DNA from: Gymnothorax reevesii
Lineage: Eukaryota > Chordata > Actinopteri > Anguilliformes > Muraenidae
DNA length: 64,000 bases
Direction: 5' to 3'
NCBI GenBank assembly: GCA_029721435.1
Contig: CM056582.1
Coordinates: forward strand, 34,988,611 to 35,052,610
The notes beneath the pieces were generated by a model, which searched no databases, had not been told where the DNA came from, and was given only the letters and a program-made list of their open reading frames with translations. Positions 23,170-34,219 of this stretch are shown piece after piece (within the stretch, counting starts at the first letter, position 1; every line of letters starts with the position of its first letter). Position numbers and translations under genes: made by a program.

Positions 23170-23600
23170 TGTTTGGTATCATTTTAATCCTCGTAATTTC
23201 TGAAATCTCATAAAGAATATTTCAAAGGAATTGGACTTGTGCCATACCCTCCTTCAATAACTTTAAGGGAAAATTATGCTTCAGTTTTCCTTGTGGTCAT
23301 GTCTCCTCCCAAAGCCCCTCCGGAATTCTGGGCTCAAATGAACCAAAACGACCTATGACCCCGCCATAGGACGCAGCCTAGAGATTGGGCATAAAAGAGG
23401 GGGAAACAGAGAAGTCGACGAAGCTTGTATTCATCCTTCCCGCATATACGTTGTGTATATGTGTAGTTTTGGGCTGCGCCAGGTATGAATTGACTTCTTT
23501 TCTCTTTTCTGTAACGATGTAATTAGGTTTTGTGATTTAAGCTTGTGCCTGCCTGGCGAAATAAATTGATATTCGCATCTGTGGTGTGTTTCTGACTTTG
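23170..23600 (+). mobile_element. ERV-like LTR fragment
   Basis: LTR-like layout: GC-richer U3 with gcctagagattgggc, a TATA-like ATAAAAGAG at 23391, and AATAAA at 23560-23565 followed by a GT-rich stretch (tgtggtgtgtttctgac). The spacing of about 170 bp between the promoter and the poly(A) signal fits R. No gag or pol lies next to it. The outer limits are uncertain. Confidence 0.45.
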
Positions 23601-24248
23601 GACAAACATGTACCTACCGGTTCGGACTCCTGGATCCCAGTTGAATAACGTAGACCGTAATCGCGTGCCTGATCAACACGCTTGGCATCTGCGTTATAAG
23701 GTGGATTTTCCATGCTGTGTATGACGCTATTAATATTGGCTTCGGGCAAGATTTCGTTTATATTTTTAGGCGGAAATCTTAAAAGACGCAAGGCCTCTGA
23801 ACGATGTGTTTCCGTTATGCCTTTGTAGTTGCTTGCTGTGGGCCCCGGTAAACCTTAGTCATAGCGAGGCTATGTCAAATTACTGGCTTAATAGGCTGCC
23901 AGCCTCTGAGTTCTTTCGCCGGATTGGATAGTTCAGATGGTTTTGGTCCGGCGGAGTAGGGTATAAACCTGTTATGGGTCCGATGCACAACAGAGCTCCA
24001 AATTGGGTAATAAATTGACGAATTAAAATCCGAACATATTTATGCAAACACATGATAACCGCAAAAGATTGCAACCACAAATTTGTATCTTAAATTTGAT
24101 ATGGAGTCAGATATATTGTAACCACTAAGACATTAAGGCTGCAGCATCCGCTCGGCACGTCTCAGGCCACTTAAAAGCAGAACGTGAAAGACGCCATCAC
24201 GTGAGGCCTGGGGCAGGGGTCTAGTGCTGACGCTGTAGCCAGACCCCA

Positions 24249-24490
24249 TAATTATCCCCCGCCAACACGAAGTGGGAGGGGGATATAGGTTTGACCTCCG
24301 TCCGTCCGTCCGTCCGTGTGTGCGTCCGTCCGTCCGTCCGAGATAAAGGGGACAGCTTTACTCAGAAACTACTACAGATACAGTAACCAAATTTGGTGTG
24401 TAGCTTCAGACCATAAAGGCCTTGATTGAGTTCGAAAATGAGAAGCGCACGATTGGCGGGGGATGTTGTAGACCATGTCAACTTGTTATA
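24249..24490. repeat. TATCCCCCGCC-type small element with (CCGT)n
   Basis: It begins attatcccccgccaacacga, forms a short hairpin with gtgggagggggatat, and then has eight or more ccgt units. The same arrangement recurs at 53382-53450 inside msh2 intron 2. Confidence 0.6.
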
Positions 24491-24585
24491 ATGGAGACTG
24501 CGAGGACCGTCTTTTAGCTGGCTGTTCAGGCAAACACGCTTAGACCTTCCGCCTCAGCTAGGACCCTCCTTGGCCTAGTTGGACG

Positions 24586-25578
24586 GTGTTTACATAGTCG
24601 TGGTGGATGCCTCCTACGTGGGAGTGGGTGCAGTCCTCTCTCAAAGAGCCTCCAAGGATAAAAAGATCCACCCCTGTGCCTTCTTCTCCTGCCGCCTCTC
24701 CCCAGCTGAACGCAACTACGACATTGGCAATGGAGAGCTGCTCGCCGTCAAGTTAGCGCTGGAGGAGTGGAGGCAGTGGCTGGAGGGTTTCAAACTACCG
24801 TTCTTAGTATGGACTGATCACAAGAATCTTGAGTAGCTTCAGTTTGCCCAAAGGTTGAATCCCCGTCAAACCAGGTGGGCTCTGTTTTCCCGATTTAATT
24901 TTCACCTAGCATATCGCCCCGGCAGTAAGAATGTAAAGCCTGACGTCCTCTCAAGATGTTTCGAGACAGAGAAAGATCCCCCTGTTTAGACACTATACTC
25001 CCCAAAGAGGCATTCATCCATGCCATTTCAATGGACAGAGGAAATGAGGTTAGAAACGCTCAAGATAGGTCTGCCGCACCTAGCTCATGTCCCACTCACT
25101 GTCTGTTTGTGCCTGCCAGTTTGCGCCCCCGAGTCCTGGACTGGGGGCACTCCTCTAACCTGTCATGTTACCCAGGTATTCGCCGCACTCTGGACTTCAT
25201 CACCCGTCGTTTCTGGTGGCCTGGGATTAAAAAAGATGTTCAAGGTTTTGTCGTTGCCTGCTCGGTCTGTGCCCATCACGGTTTATTGCAGCCCCTATCC
25301 ACTCCTCACCGTCCTTGGTCACACATTGCACTAGATTTTATCACCGGTCTGCCCCCTTCCAACCACTACACCACCATACTTACCATAGTCGACAGATTTT
25401 CCAAGGCCGTTCACTTTTTCCCGCTCATTAAACTTCCCTCTGCCTAAGAAACCACCACTCTGATCATAAAACACGTCATCAGATTCCATGGTATACCCTC
25501 CGACATCACTTCTGACCGCGGACCCCAATTCACAGCCAAATTTTGGAGATCTTTTTGTAAATCCCTTGGCACCACTGG
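24586..25578 (+). pseudogene. Gypsy pol, RNase H and first part of integrase
   Basis: RNase H resumes with [16 protein letters not shown] and reaches WTDHKNLE, followed by a stop at 24834. It then continues to about 24950. Integrase begins about 25070; the zinc-binding region keeps the Cys pair (CSVCAHH) but reads CYPG where a His is expected. The core has the first Asp (HIALDFITGLPPS), a stop at 25445, and the second Asp (SDRGPQFTAKFW). The Rex1 LINE interrupts it right after FCKSLGTT. Confidence 0.8.
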
Positions 25579-25584
25579 TAGTTT

Positions 25585-28021
25585 TTATTTTTATTTTATT
25601 TTTATTTAACCTTTATTTTACCAGGAAAATGGTCCCATTGAGATTTACATCTCTTTTGCAAGGGAGTCCTGGCCAAAAATGGCTTCAACAGAGTAAAAAA
25701 CAAGAATTACAAGTGTATCATTCAGACAAACAAGATACAGACCATTTAGGATGAAAAACAATTGCATACAGTGTCCAATGTGTCCGCAATAAGAAATTTA
25801 AACCTTTCCAAAGAAACCAGAGTTTTAAGCTGGATTTTCTCTTGTAGCTTCTTCCAAGCTGAAGGAGCAGCATAGCTAAAAGCCTTTTCACCAAAAGCAG
25901 TACTTGTTTTAGGAACATTAAATAAAATAAGTTCATGTGATCTCAGTGCATAAGCATTTGTGGTGGTCTGCTCAAGCATGGAATATAAATAGGATGGAAG
26001 GTGACCCCCTACAGCTTTGTAGATCATTGTCCACCTATGAAATTGCTAACAAGGAGGGCAGTCCAGCTTTCTGGTATAGGGTACAGTGATGTGTCTGATA
26101 ATTAGAGTCCGTCATGAACCTTAGAGCTGCATGGTAAACACTGTCCAACATATAAATTATATATGTATATATGTACATATGTAATTACATACATATATAT
26201 CATACAAAAAGAGATGTAGCCATTACAAGCTGTTTTCTGGCATGCAATGAAAAACACGCTTTGTTTCTATAAAGGAAACCTAATTTAATTTTCAGTTTTT
26301 GAACAAGCTTTTCAACATGACCTGCAAAAGACAATGTACCATCCAAATAAAATCCCAAGTACTTATAAGTGCTTACCAGCTCTATTGACTTATTTTGCTG
26401 AGTAACAATGTTTTGCTTCAATACCTGCGTTTTGACTCTATTAAAAACCATTAGCTTGGTCTTGTCGGCTTTCAGAACTAGTTTTAAGTTGCTCAAATCA
26501 TCCAGAATGATATTAAAAGCAGTTTGAAGCTCATCTATGGCTTGATTTATGGAGGCTGCACATGTATATAAAACAGTATCGTCAGCATAGAAATGAAGGT
26601 GTGTATTTGACACTCTCTTGCCCAATTCATTAACATAAATAGAAAAAAGAATAGGGCCGAGAATAGACCCCTGAGGAACTCCATTGCATGTGGCCATAAA
26701 ATCAGATCTGTAATTATCCATTTTGACACATTGGCTTCTGTCTGACAGATATTTTTTGAACCAACTGACTAGTTGTGGTGATAGACCAATATTGATCAGT
26801 CTGTCCTTCAATACCGCATAGTCCACCGTATCAAAAGCCTTGGACAAGTCTAAAAATAAAGCTAAGCAGTGCTGTTTCTTATCCAAGGCTTGAGTTATAT
26901 CATTTAAAACCTTTAAGACAGCGGTGACTGTACTATGTTTTTTCCTGAAGCCAGACTGGAATTCATTTAAAATCATATTTTCAGATAGAAACGCTTTTAA
27001 CTGTTTACAGACAAGACTTTCAAGTACTTTAGCTAGGACAGAAAGTTTAGAGATTGGTCTATAGTTGTTTAACTGTGTAGGATCACCACCTTTTAAAAGC
27101 GGTAAGACAAATGCTGTTTTCCAAATTTTGGGAATGTTGCATGTCTCTAAGGATAAATTAAAAATATATGTCACTGGCCTAGCTATGACTGCAGCAGCAA
27201 TTTTCACCAAATTCGGATTTAGACCATCAGGGCCAGCTGATTTTAAAGAATTTACCTGACTAATAGCATCTAATACCTCCTGTTCTGTAAAAGGTATGAG
27301 ATTTAAGTTATGTGTCAGATTGGGAGATGGATCAGGAGGTACAGCATTACTTAAAATGTTCCCATTCTGGAATAAAAGACCAGATGAAATAAAATATTTG
27401 TTAAAACAATTTAGCAGAGTTACTTTATCAGATATAGTTGTATTATCCACTGTAACACAATCGGGAAGAGAAGAGGAGTTGTGGGCAGAAATGGACTTAA
27501 TGGTTTTCCAAAATTTAGCTGGATTATTTAAATTATCTGTTGTATTCTTTAAATAAAAATCTGATTTAGCCTTTCAAATTAAATTTGTGCATTTATTTCT
27601 GAGGCACCTAAAATTGCCCCAGTCTACTTCACTCAGAGATCTCCTAGCCAAAGCCCATGCCGAATTTCTCTGATGAAGCAATTCAGCAATATCATCAGAA
27701 AACCATGGATTATCTCTACATTTTATTCTGTACTTGCGGAAAGGAGCATGTTTGTCAGACACTTGTAAAAAGAGTGACTGGAAGTAAGACCAAGCATTTT
27801 CCACATCAGGAATTTAAAAAATCTTTTCCCAGTCACATTCACACAGATCTCTTAAAAAGGCTTGAGCAGCAAACGCTTTAAAATTCCGTTCATAAATGAT
27901 GCGGGGTTTTAATTTCGGGATTTTAGTATTCCTTTCTGTGGCGATAACGCAGTGATCGCTGACGTCATTTGAAAAAACTGCGGTGGCCGAATATTTATGT
28001 GGCATATTAGAATCTAGGGAA
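25585..28021 (-). mobile_element. Rex1-like LINE inserted in the Gypsy integrase
   Basis: Minus-strand non-LTR element flanked by TAGTTT at 25579-25584 and 28022-28027, a likely short target duplication that also restores the Gypsy frame. The 3' end is the ATTTT-rich tail with taacctttattttaccagg, a signature common in fish. The element is 5'-truncated within the endonuclease domain (SDHCVI near 27950). Confidence 0.85.
25746..28015 (-). pseudogene. Rex1-like endonuclease/reverse transcriptase
   Basis: A 416-codon open frame (27450-26200) holds the RT blocks FLDLSKAFDTVDYAV, GVPQGSILGPILFSIYV and the catalytic FYADDTVLY. Upstream fragments (28005-27814 and 27804-27574) carry the end of the endonuclease (SDHCVI) and the linker (CRDNPWFSDDIAELL). 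A frameshift lies near 27810 and a stop near 27574. The C-terminal part (26027-25746, MIYKAVGGHLPSYLYS) is separated by a frameshifted stretch holding an AT microsatellite (26157-26205). Confidence 0.8.
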
Positions 28022-28850
28022 TAGTTTGCCCCTAGTCTTTCCTCCGGCTTCCACCCACAGACTAACGGCTAGACCAAGCGGGCTAATCAATGTATTGAGA
28101 CAGTTCTGAAATGTCTATGTATTGAGAACCCCTCCTCCTGGAGTCATCAGTTACCCTGGGCTGAATATGCTATCAATAGTCATACCTCTGCCGCCTCCAG
28201 ACTCTCTCCTTTTCAAGCATGTCTTGGCTATCAACCACCCATATTTCCCTGCCAGGAGGAGGTGGTGGCTGTACCCTCTGCCCGTGAGTTCATGCGCCAC
28301 TGCCGACGCACCTGGAGAACCACACGTGAGGCGTTGCTCAGGTCGGTGGCATGAATGAAGGCTCGTGCCAACAAGAGACGCACTCCCGCTCCATCCTACT
28401 GGCCTGGGCAGCGCGTGTGGCTGACAGCTAAGGACATTCCTTTGAGAGGTAACGGGGGCAAACTATTCCCTAGATTTCTAGGCCCCTTCACCATTGAAAA
28501 GATCATTAGTCCCACTGCTGTTTGCCTTTGTCTCCCTCTGTCTATGCTTAGAATTCACCCCATGTTTCCCAAGTTAAGCCTGCAGTTACCCACCCCCTGT
28601 CTTCTGGTCCTGATTCCCCACAACCCGCCCGCATCATCGACGGAGGCGAAGCCTTCACAGTGCGGACTCTTCTGGACTGCCGTCGACGAGGTCGCGGACT
28701 TCAATACCTCGTCGACTGGGAAGGCTACGGTGCTGAACACCGCAGCTGGGTGCCTGCGCGGCATATCCTAGACAAAACCTTGATTTCGGACTTTCATGCT
28801 ATGCACCCCAAGCCTGGTGAAACGCCAGGGGGCGTTTGGTAGGAGGGGGG
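28022..28850 (+). pseudogene. Gypsy integrase C-terminal part and chromodomain
   Basis: It continues the integrase core after the LINE: SSGFHPQTNG, then a stop and TKRANQ where related elements have QTERANQ. The catalytic Glu is therefore replaced by Lys and its neighbour by a stop. The GPY/F-like region follows (YWPGQRVWLTAKD, LFPRFLGPF), then a chromodomain at about 28640-28800 ([38 protein letters not shown]) with its aromatic residues kept. Chromodomains of this clade steer integration toward modified chromatin. A purine tract at 28840-28851 (aggaggggggg) is the polypurine primer next to the right LTR. Confidence 0.85.
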
Positions 28851-28854
28851 GTAA

Positions 28855-30100
28855 TGTTATGATTCTGCCATGCCTGCCTTGTCCATGCCATGTTTTGATA
28901 TTTGTTTTATTGTTTTCCTGACTCTTTGCCATGTCTGACTATTCTTTATATTATGTACTGTGATTTGGTAACTTTGATTTGTCATGTTTTGTCTTAGTTT
29001 ACTTTTCCATGTTTCGTGTTTTGCCATAGACATATTCCGGTTCATGTTTTCCAATTTGCACTGCACTCTGTCTCCCCCGTCCCTCTTGTCTTGTCATTGC
29101 ACACAGCCCCAGTCCTGCGTGTTACTCTTTGGATGATTTATTGGATTCTGGCTTTCAACCTTCCTTCCGATCTCGTTAACTTACTTCGCCTTACTTTTCT
29201 ATCATACTAACCATACTAACAGTCGCTAGAAGTAACTAACACCAACTAAAATTGTATATAATACTAACTCACTAACAAGCATCAAGGGCTTGTATAGTTT
29301 CACTTACTAATTGATTAACAAGCTCTCAGCACTCGCCCTGTTCTAGTCTCCGCCTCTTTTCTCTCCCTGATTACCTTTGCTGCATTTTCTGTGGAAGCTT
29401 CACGTCTTATCACACTGTCCTTCTTTATGTATCTATGCACGATAGAACTCCTTAACTGGAGCTGTATGTCTTTGTATAGGTTTGTCCCGTGATCCCTGTC
29501 CGCGTTATGGCTCCTGCCAAATTGCATGTGATTTAGGTTCTCCCTCATGTGCTGTTCCCTTGTAATCAGTCTGACTGTTTACACCTGTGTCTCTCACCAT
29601 GTGATCTTCCCTGAAGGGTATATTACGTGTCTTTTCACAGCCATTCTCTGTCAGATCGGGTCCCGTGCTTTCCTGTGCTGCTATTCTTCTCGCCTCATAT
29701 TCAGTTCTGGCAGTTGAGTTCTGATTCTGACTGGATTGCCCGACTTCTGATTTTTGGTTTGCCCTTTTGGATTACTTGTTGCATCTGTGTGTTTTGACCT
29801 TTTTCTGCCCGACCTCGATTTTGTGGATTGCTGCCCTGTTACCGATTCGGACTGTCTTCTGGCTTATGAGTTTGCTTCTCCCACAAACCTTTGCCTGTGT
29901 ACCGGATCTGTTTTTTCTGACTACAATTTCTGTGATTGCTGCCCTGGATACAAACTCTTATCTGTCCCATTAGAATTTGATTTTTGGATTGCGGACTCTG
30001 TGCTGTTGCTCACTGCCCTGTGGGGGTTACCTTGCTCAATAAAGCTCCTTATTTTTGCAATCCTGTGTCCTCGCATTTGGTTCCAGATCGCTACCTCACA
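28855..30100 (+). repeat. 3' LTR of the Gypsy, complete
   Basis: 1,246 bp, TGTTATGATT to CTCACA, with AATAAA at about 30038. It matches the left LTR closely over its first 1.1 kb. Short open frames inside it are not genes. Confidence 0.88.
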
Positions 30101-30105
30101 GAAGC

Positions 30106-30218
30106 AGCGATCAGGAGGTGCTGAGTACTGACCAGGACAAGATTTCCTGCCTGAATGTCACAGCGCCAAGGTCAAACAGAGAAATCCAGCAAAAAAACGT
30201 TGCACATCTATGGGTCAT
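30106..30218. repeat. host repeat between the Gypsy and the hAT
   Basis: Continues the repeat seen at 18935-19048 (accaggacaagatttcctgc, 'cacagcgccaaggtca'). It ends in TGGGTCAT, the hAT target duplication. Confidence 0.6.
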
Positions 30219-31651
30219 TAGTGATGCGCGGGTCGGCCCAGAACCCGTGGGTCCCGCGGGTTGACCCGCGGGTCAAGCGGGGCGGGTCAATATTTTAATA
30301 ACATTTAGCGGGTGCGGGCGGTTTGGGCCAAACAGTGGCGACATCCAATTCCCAAGAAATTGCAAATAAAAAGTATAATAGGCTATTGGCCACTTGAGGA
30401 CTCTACACATACAGCCTAGATAATATGCTCTAGTCAAACGATGTAACGCTACCTTAAACAGGATAGAATGGCAATGGTACCTCTCCCTCTTCCTACTCTC
30501 GATGTACACGCAGTCACTGGTGCGCGGCATAATCCTCCACGGTTAGACTAAGGATCTAAAGGTTGAATTAAAGCTCATCTTATAAATCATTCTGCAGTCA
30601 GCACCAAAATATTAGGCTATATAGTAGTAGTAATTTTATTGACCTGTGGGTCCAAACAGCACATAGACAAAACATTTTTTCGCCACTTCACCGTGAAAGG
30701 CATATCACGATTCTTATTCAAAAATAAAATCAACTTGTTGAGGTGCTTGCGTTTATCAGCTACGTGTCAGAGCGTGTGCTTTGCTGCCATCGGCAGTAAA
30801 GATACTTCTTAGATATACATTTCTATAACACCATTCTATACACATATCACCCAAACGAAGATGTAACTTATCATTATTGGAGCATGTATGGTCATAAACT
30901 TGCTTTCATTAATTACCATACCATGAGACAAAGAATAATCACGTAAAACTCCATGGTGGCCAAAGCAGTTCTCTGCGTCCCAACAACTAGCGCAACAAGA
31001 GAGCGAACCTTCAGTTCAGCTGGCCGTGTCCTGGAAGCGCGCCGTAATCGCTTAAACCCTGGCACTGTTGACGCGATTTTGTTTTTGCATAGTTTGGGAA
31101 AAAATACGCTTAGGCCTACATTATAAGCGGTGTTGAAAAAATACCCTAAAAGCCCCCCCTCAAATCAATCTTGAAATAAATATACGAGGAAAATTAAATT
31201 TCCTCGTAGACAGGATATCGCAACACTGTATGGGAGAGTAGGCGATAGCGCCAGTACACCACTGTCATGTTAATTTTGTTCCAATAAAAAACAGCCTGTT
31301 TGCAATATCTTGCCAGATGGTATTTCGTTTAGTTGCAAAGATCAGAAATCACGGTAAGGTTCATTTAAAAGACAGAGCCCAAACTTTGGATCAAGAATTC
31401 CAGCCAAAAGCCAAATGTATATTGTGCTCCACTCAAATCCGTAGCGTGACAGCGGAATCGTTTTTTTCCATTGCAAATCATGTCACACAGACCCACTGTA
31501 TTTTTTTTCTCTTGCCTCCTTTTTGTGTCGGGTCGGGTTGGGTTCGGGTTGAAAATCAGTCCGAGTTTTAGCGGGGCGGGCGGGTCGGGTTAGCTGTCAT
31601 GTCGGGTTGGGTTGGTGCGGGTGTTAAAAAACCTCGACCCGCGCATCACTA
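30219..31651 (+). mobile_element. hAT element with TAGTGATGCGCGGGT ends and 8-bp target duplications
   Basis: It starts tagtgatgcgcgggtcgg and ends ccgcgcatcacta. The identical octamer TGGGTCAT flanks it (30211-30218 and 31652-31659). Subterminal cgggt/gcggg clusters occur at both ends. It is 1,433 bp and holds a transposase C-terminal remnant. Confidence 0.9.
30956..31098 (+). pseudogene. hAT transposase C-terminal dimerisation domain remnant
   Basis: About 48 codons open on the + strand read VAKAVLCVPTTSATRERTFS, then a SAGRVLEARRNRLNPGTVD block, the conserved end of hAT transposases (dimerisation region). No other transposase part is clear; the rest appears deleted. Confidence 0.7.
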
Positions 31652-31659
31652 TGGGTCAT

Positions 31660-32210
31660 AGTGAGTAACTATACCAAATTTGGTGAAGCTGCAATCATTA
31701 GTTGCTGAGTGCTGGCCTGAGGTAACCCAGATGAGATTTCCAGAGCCAAGGTCACAGCGCTAAGGTCAAAGGTCAAATCCATCAAAAACCCTGACATTGC
31801 ACATCTATGGGTCCTAGTGAGTAACTATACCAAATTTGGTGAAGCTGCAATCAATAGATGCCGAGCACTGGCCCGGACAAGATCATGGACGGACAACGGA
31901 CAGCAGATGATGGAGGACGGACGACAGACAGACACGCAGGTGACGACAATACCCATCCAGCCAGAGTGGGCCGAGGGGTAAAAATGATTTGCAAAGAAAC
32001 ACAGCGTGGTTTGCAAATATAAAAATGATTCATGTACAAACAAGGTGTGGTTTGCAAATATAAAAACTATTTTGCTAACAAATACAATGTGGTTTGCAAA
32101 TACAAGACACCATTAACAAACAAATATATTCAGTTTTACAAATACAAAATGTGGCAATTACATGTATACGACGTGAACCATTTCCTACACGTACAAATCA
32201 CTTTTGGCAG
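31660..32210. repeat. host repeat, right part, with tandem gtggtttgcaaata motifs
   Basis: Two copies of the ~110-bp 'gtgagtaactataccaaatttggtgaagctgcaatca' type segment (about 31668 and 31815; shorter core accaaatttggtgaagctgc) are followed by four or five spaced gtggtttgcaaata units (31985-32150). It matches the sequence left of the Gypsy. Confidence 0.65.
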
Positions 32211-32690
32211 TTTTCTACTGGTGACATGGCGCCGATTTTCTCACGTGTATTTGTCAGAAGGATTTTCTCACTAATGTCCTCACTAAGTTATGGGCCCTGC
32301 TAAACAGCAGGTGGGGTTATGACTGAATTTCCTTGATCTCTACACCGTGAAGTGGAACAGAATAGAGAACGGCCGCCAGCGTTAACCGTGGACATGAGGA
32401 TGATGGCTGAGGCTAAATAAAAACGCAGAGTCAACGTGTCCGAAATAACTCCGTGTCCGACAGTTGGGTGGTTTCAATATAACTCCATGTCCGACAGTCG
32501 ATTGTTGTTTTTAATCTTTTAAAATCTACTGAATCTTTTCAATATTTAACGTGATTTTTTTTTTTTGATCAGACTTCGAGATGGGTACCGAGAATTTCAA
32601 TCAATGTTTCTGTTTAAACTCTGCTCAGTAAAGTGAGTCGACCGGACAGGGATCCTAAAATACTTGGTGTCCAAAAGTCCTATAAGTTTT
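32211..32690. other. no gene recognised
   Basis: Non-coding. A short tandem motif, 'ccgtgtccgacagttgg' / 'ccatgtccgacagtcg', occurs at 32450-32505. Confidence 0.4.
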
Positions 32691-32694
32691 GGCA

Positions 32695-32830
32695 AAGGCT
32701 ATTCCCCAAAACCGTTGGTCAAACAGTGGCAACAGTTGCTCTTATTCCCCCAACAGTTGGTCAAACAGGGGAAACAGTTGCTCTTATTCCCCCAATAGTT
32801 GGTCAAACAGGGGCAAAGGTTGCTCTTATT
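32695..32830 (+). repeat. three tandem 42-bp units (gttggtcaaacagg)
   Basis: Three units of about 42 bp, each with ccccaa..gttggtcaaacag and ending gttgctcttatt. They match, inverted, the array at 33776-33960. Confidence 0.75.
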
Positions 32831-33775
32831 CAAATTTTTGAGCGACGTGAGATCTTGGCATTTGATAAGGCAGCTTAAAAAAGAACTGAACCAAGCCCAT
32901 TACATCTCCCGTTTGATATTAAGGGGATACAATCAAATAACTAATGCAGTAATCAGGTTGAAAGATGTTTTATTGAGAAACAAAAAAAAAAGAAAAGAAA
33001 AACAAACACACAAAGATAGATATTTCTGTTAACTTTTGAGTAAAGAGGCCAAATCACTGCTCTAAACATTAAATCCCTTTGAACAGAAGCCAAATTTGGA
33101 TATTTAGGGGTTACCTTATCAAAGGCTTTATAATTCAAGGGTGCAGCTTCACAGACAAGAAAGAAATAGCTCAAATGAGTCTATAGACACTTGAAACCTT
33201 TAGACTCCCATCGTATTTCAGTTTATTTTCATGATTTTGGTAGAGAAAAGGGGCTGCAAACACAAAAAATCTCAATGAAAATTCAACATTGAAATTGGAA
33301 AAAATAAATAAATAATACTGAGAATTGAAAAACTGCTGGGACTTAAAACTATACATTTCTGGGATTATAAAACATATATAATTCATTGTGCTCATTACAT
33401 TCTTGGTTAGTTGGTTTTGGTGGTCCATAGTGCTTGCATGTGTATTTGACAAAACTGCATTTGAAATGAGATGTATATAGGGTCGATTTTTTTGTTTGCA
33501 TCTTCCATAGTCCTGTAATTAATAGATTGTCGTGATTATCAATAATATTAACAATTAACAGAAAATTGTTCGGTTCGCTATAGTTACTTAGAGCTCTTTC
33601 AAAATCGGTGAAACTCTCATTCAGCATTTATGCTTAAACCTAGGTTTTGAGACATTTTCCAGCGATGCCGAGCTCCACACGAAACCGCTGCGCTCCATGC
33701 GAGACTATTAAAATGGCGCCAAAAAGTTTTACCAGAAGAGGTCACTCTCGAAATATTCCATGCATTCTATTGGCT
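32831..33775. other. spacer between inverted 42-bp arrays
   Basis: AT-rich, with no recognised coding content; short open frames only. Confidence 0.4.
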
Positions 33776-33960
33776 GAGAATGGTTGGGTAAATAAGAGAA
33801 CAGACACGGACAATTCGCCTAACGGTTTTGCGCAGTATTCCATCGACATAGAATGGTTGAGTAAATAAGAACAGATACGGACAATTCGCCAAACGGTTGG
33901 GGGAATAACCATTCTGACATGGACAATTCACCCAACGGTTGGGGAAATAGCCACTCCGAA
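33776..33960 (-). repeat. inverted counterpart array of 42-bp units
   Basis: Three to four degenerate units, each with a ggacaattcgcc...cggttggggg core and 'aataag'. Read on the minus strand they resemble the units at 32695-32830. Confidence 0.65.
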
Positions 33961-34219
33961 AAGTTCTCTTTGAGTATTCCAGCAATTAGACATACAAACT
34001 TGGCCATGTTTGTGTTCGACCTTCACAAAATGCAAATTGATAGCCATTGACTTTTCTTGGTCTTTCTTTCATTGAAGATTGTTGTCTATCTTCATTCGGT
34101 CTCTCTTTTGAAAATTAGTCAGATGGATTGAACAGATTAACACTTTATTTCCACACCAGAAATAAAATAGTGCTTGTAGTCAGTGAGCAAATCAATTCCA
34201 TGACCACTGACATTGTGAA

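Larger units (their letters stand above)
22621..24585. mobile_element. composite insertion in the Gypsy RNase H region
   Basis: The Gypsy frame stops at LQFVV (22620) and resumes with [16 protein letters not shown] (24597). The 1.96 kb between is unrelated. It holds a 43-bp tandem duplication (22670-22754, landmark tcattacgccaacagtttga), an ERV-like LTR segment (about 23170-23600) and a gggggatat/CCGT repeat (24249-24490). Sequence at both edges is similar (gtttgtagtt and gtttacatagt) but not identical. Confidence 0.6.
19049..30100 (+). mobile_element. chromodomain Gypsy (sushi-like) LTR retrotransposon, degenerate, with nested insertions
   Basis: Flanked by the identical pentamer GAAGC (19044-19048 and 30101-30105). 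LTRs begin TGTTATGAT and the right one ends CTCACA. Between them, in order, are gag with a zinc knuckle, protease, reverse transcriptase, RNase H, integrase and a chromodomain, the order of metavirus chromoviruses such as sushi-ichi. Two later insertions interrupt it: a composite block in RNase H (about 22621-24585) and a Rex1 LINE in integrase (25585-28021). Many stops and frameshifts mean it is inactive. Without insertions it would be about 6.6 kb. Confidence 0.9.

Noticed and set aside
32695..32830. CRISPR-like regular repeat
   Set aside because: Units abut without spacers and the sequence is eukaryotic; it is an ordinary tandem repeat.
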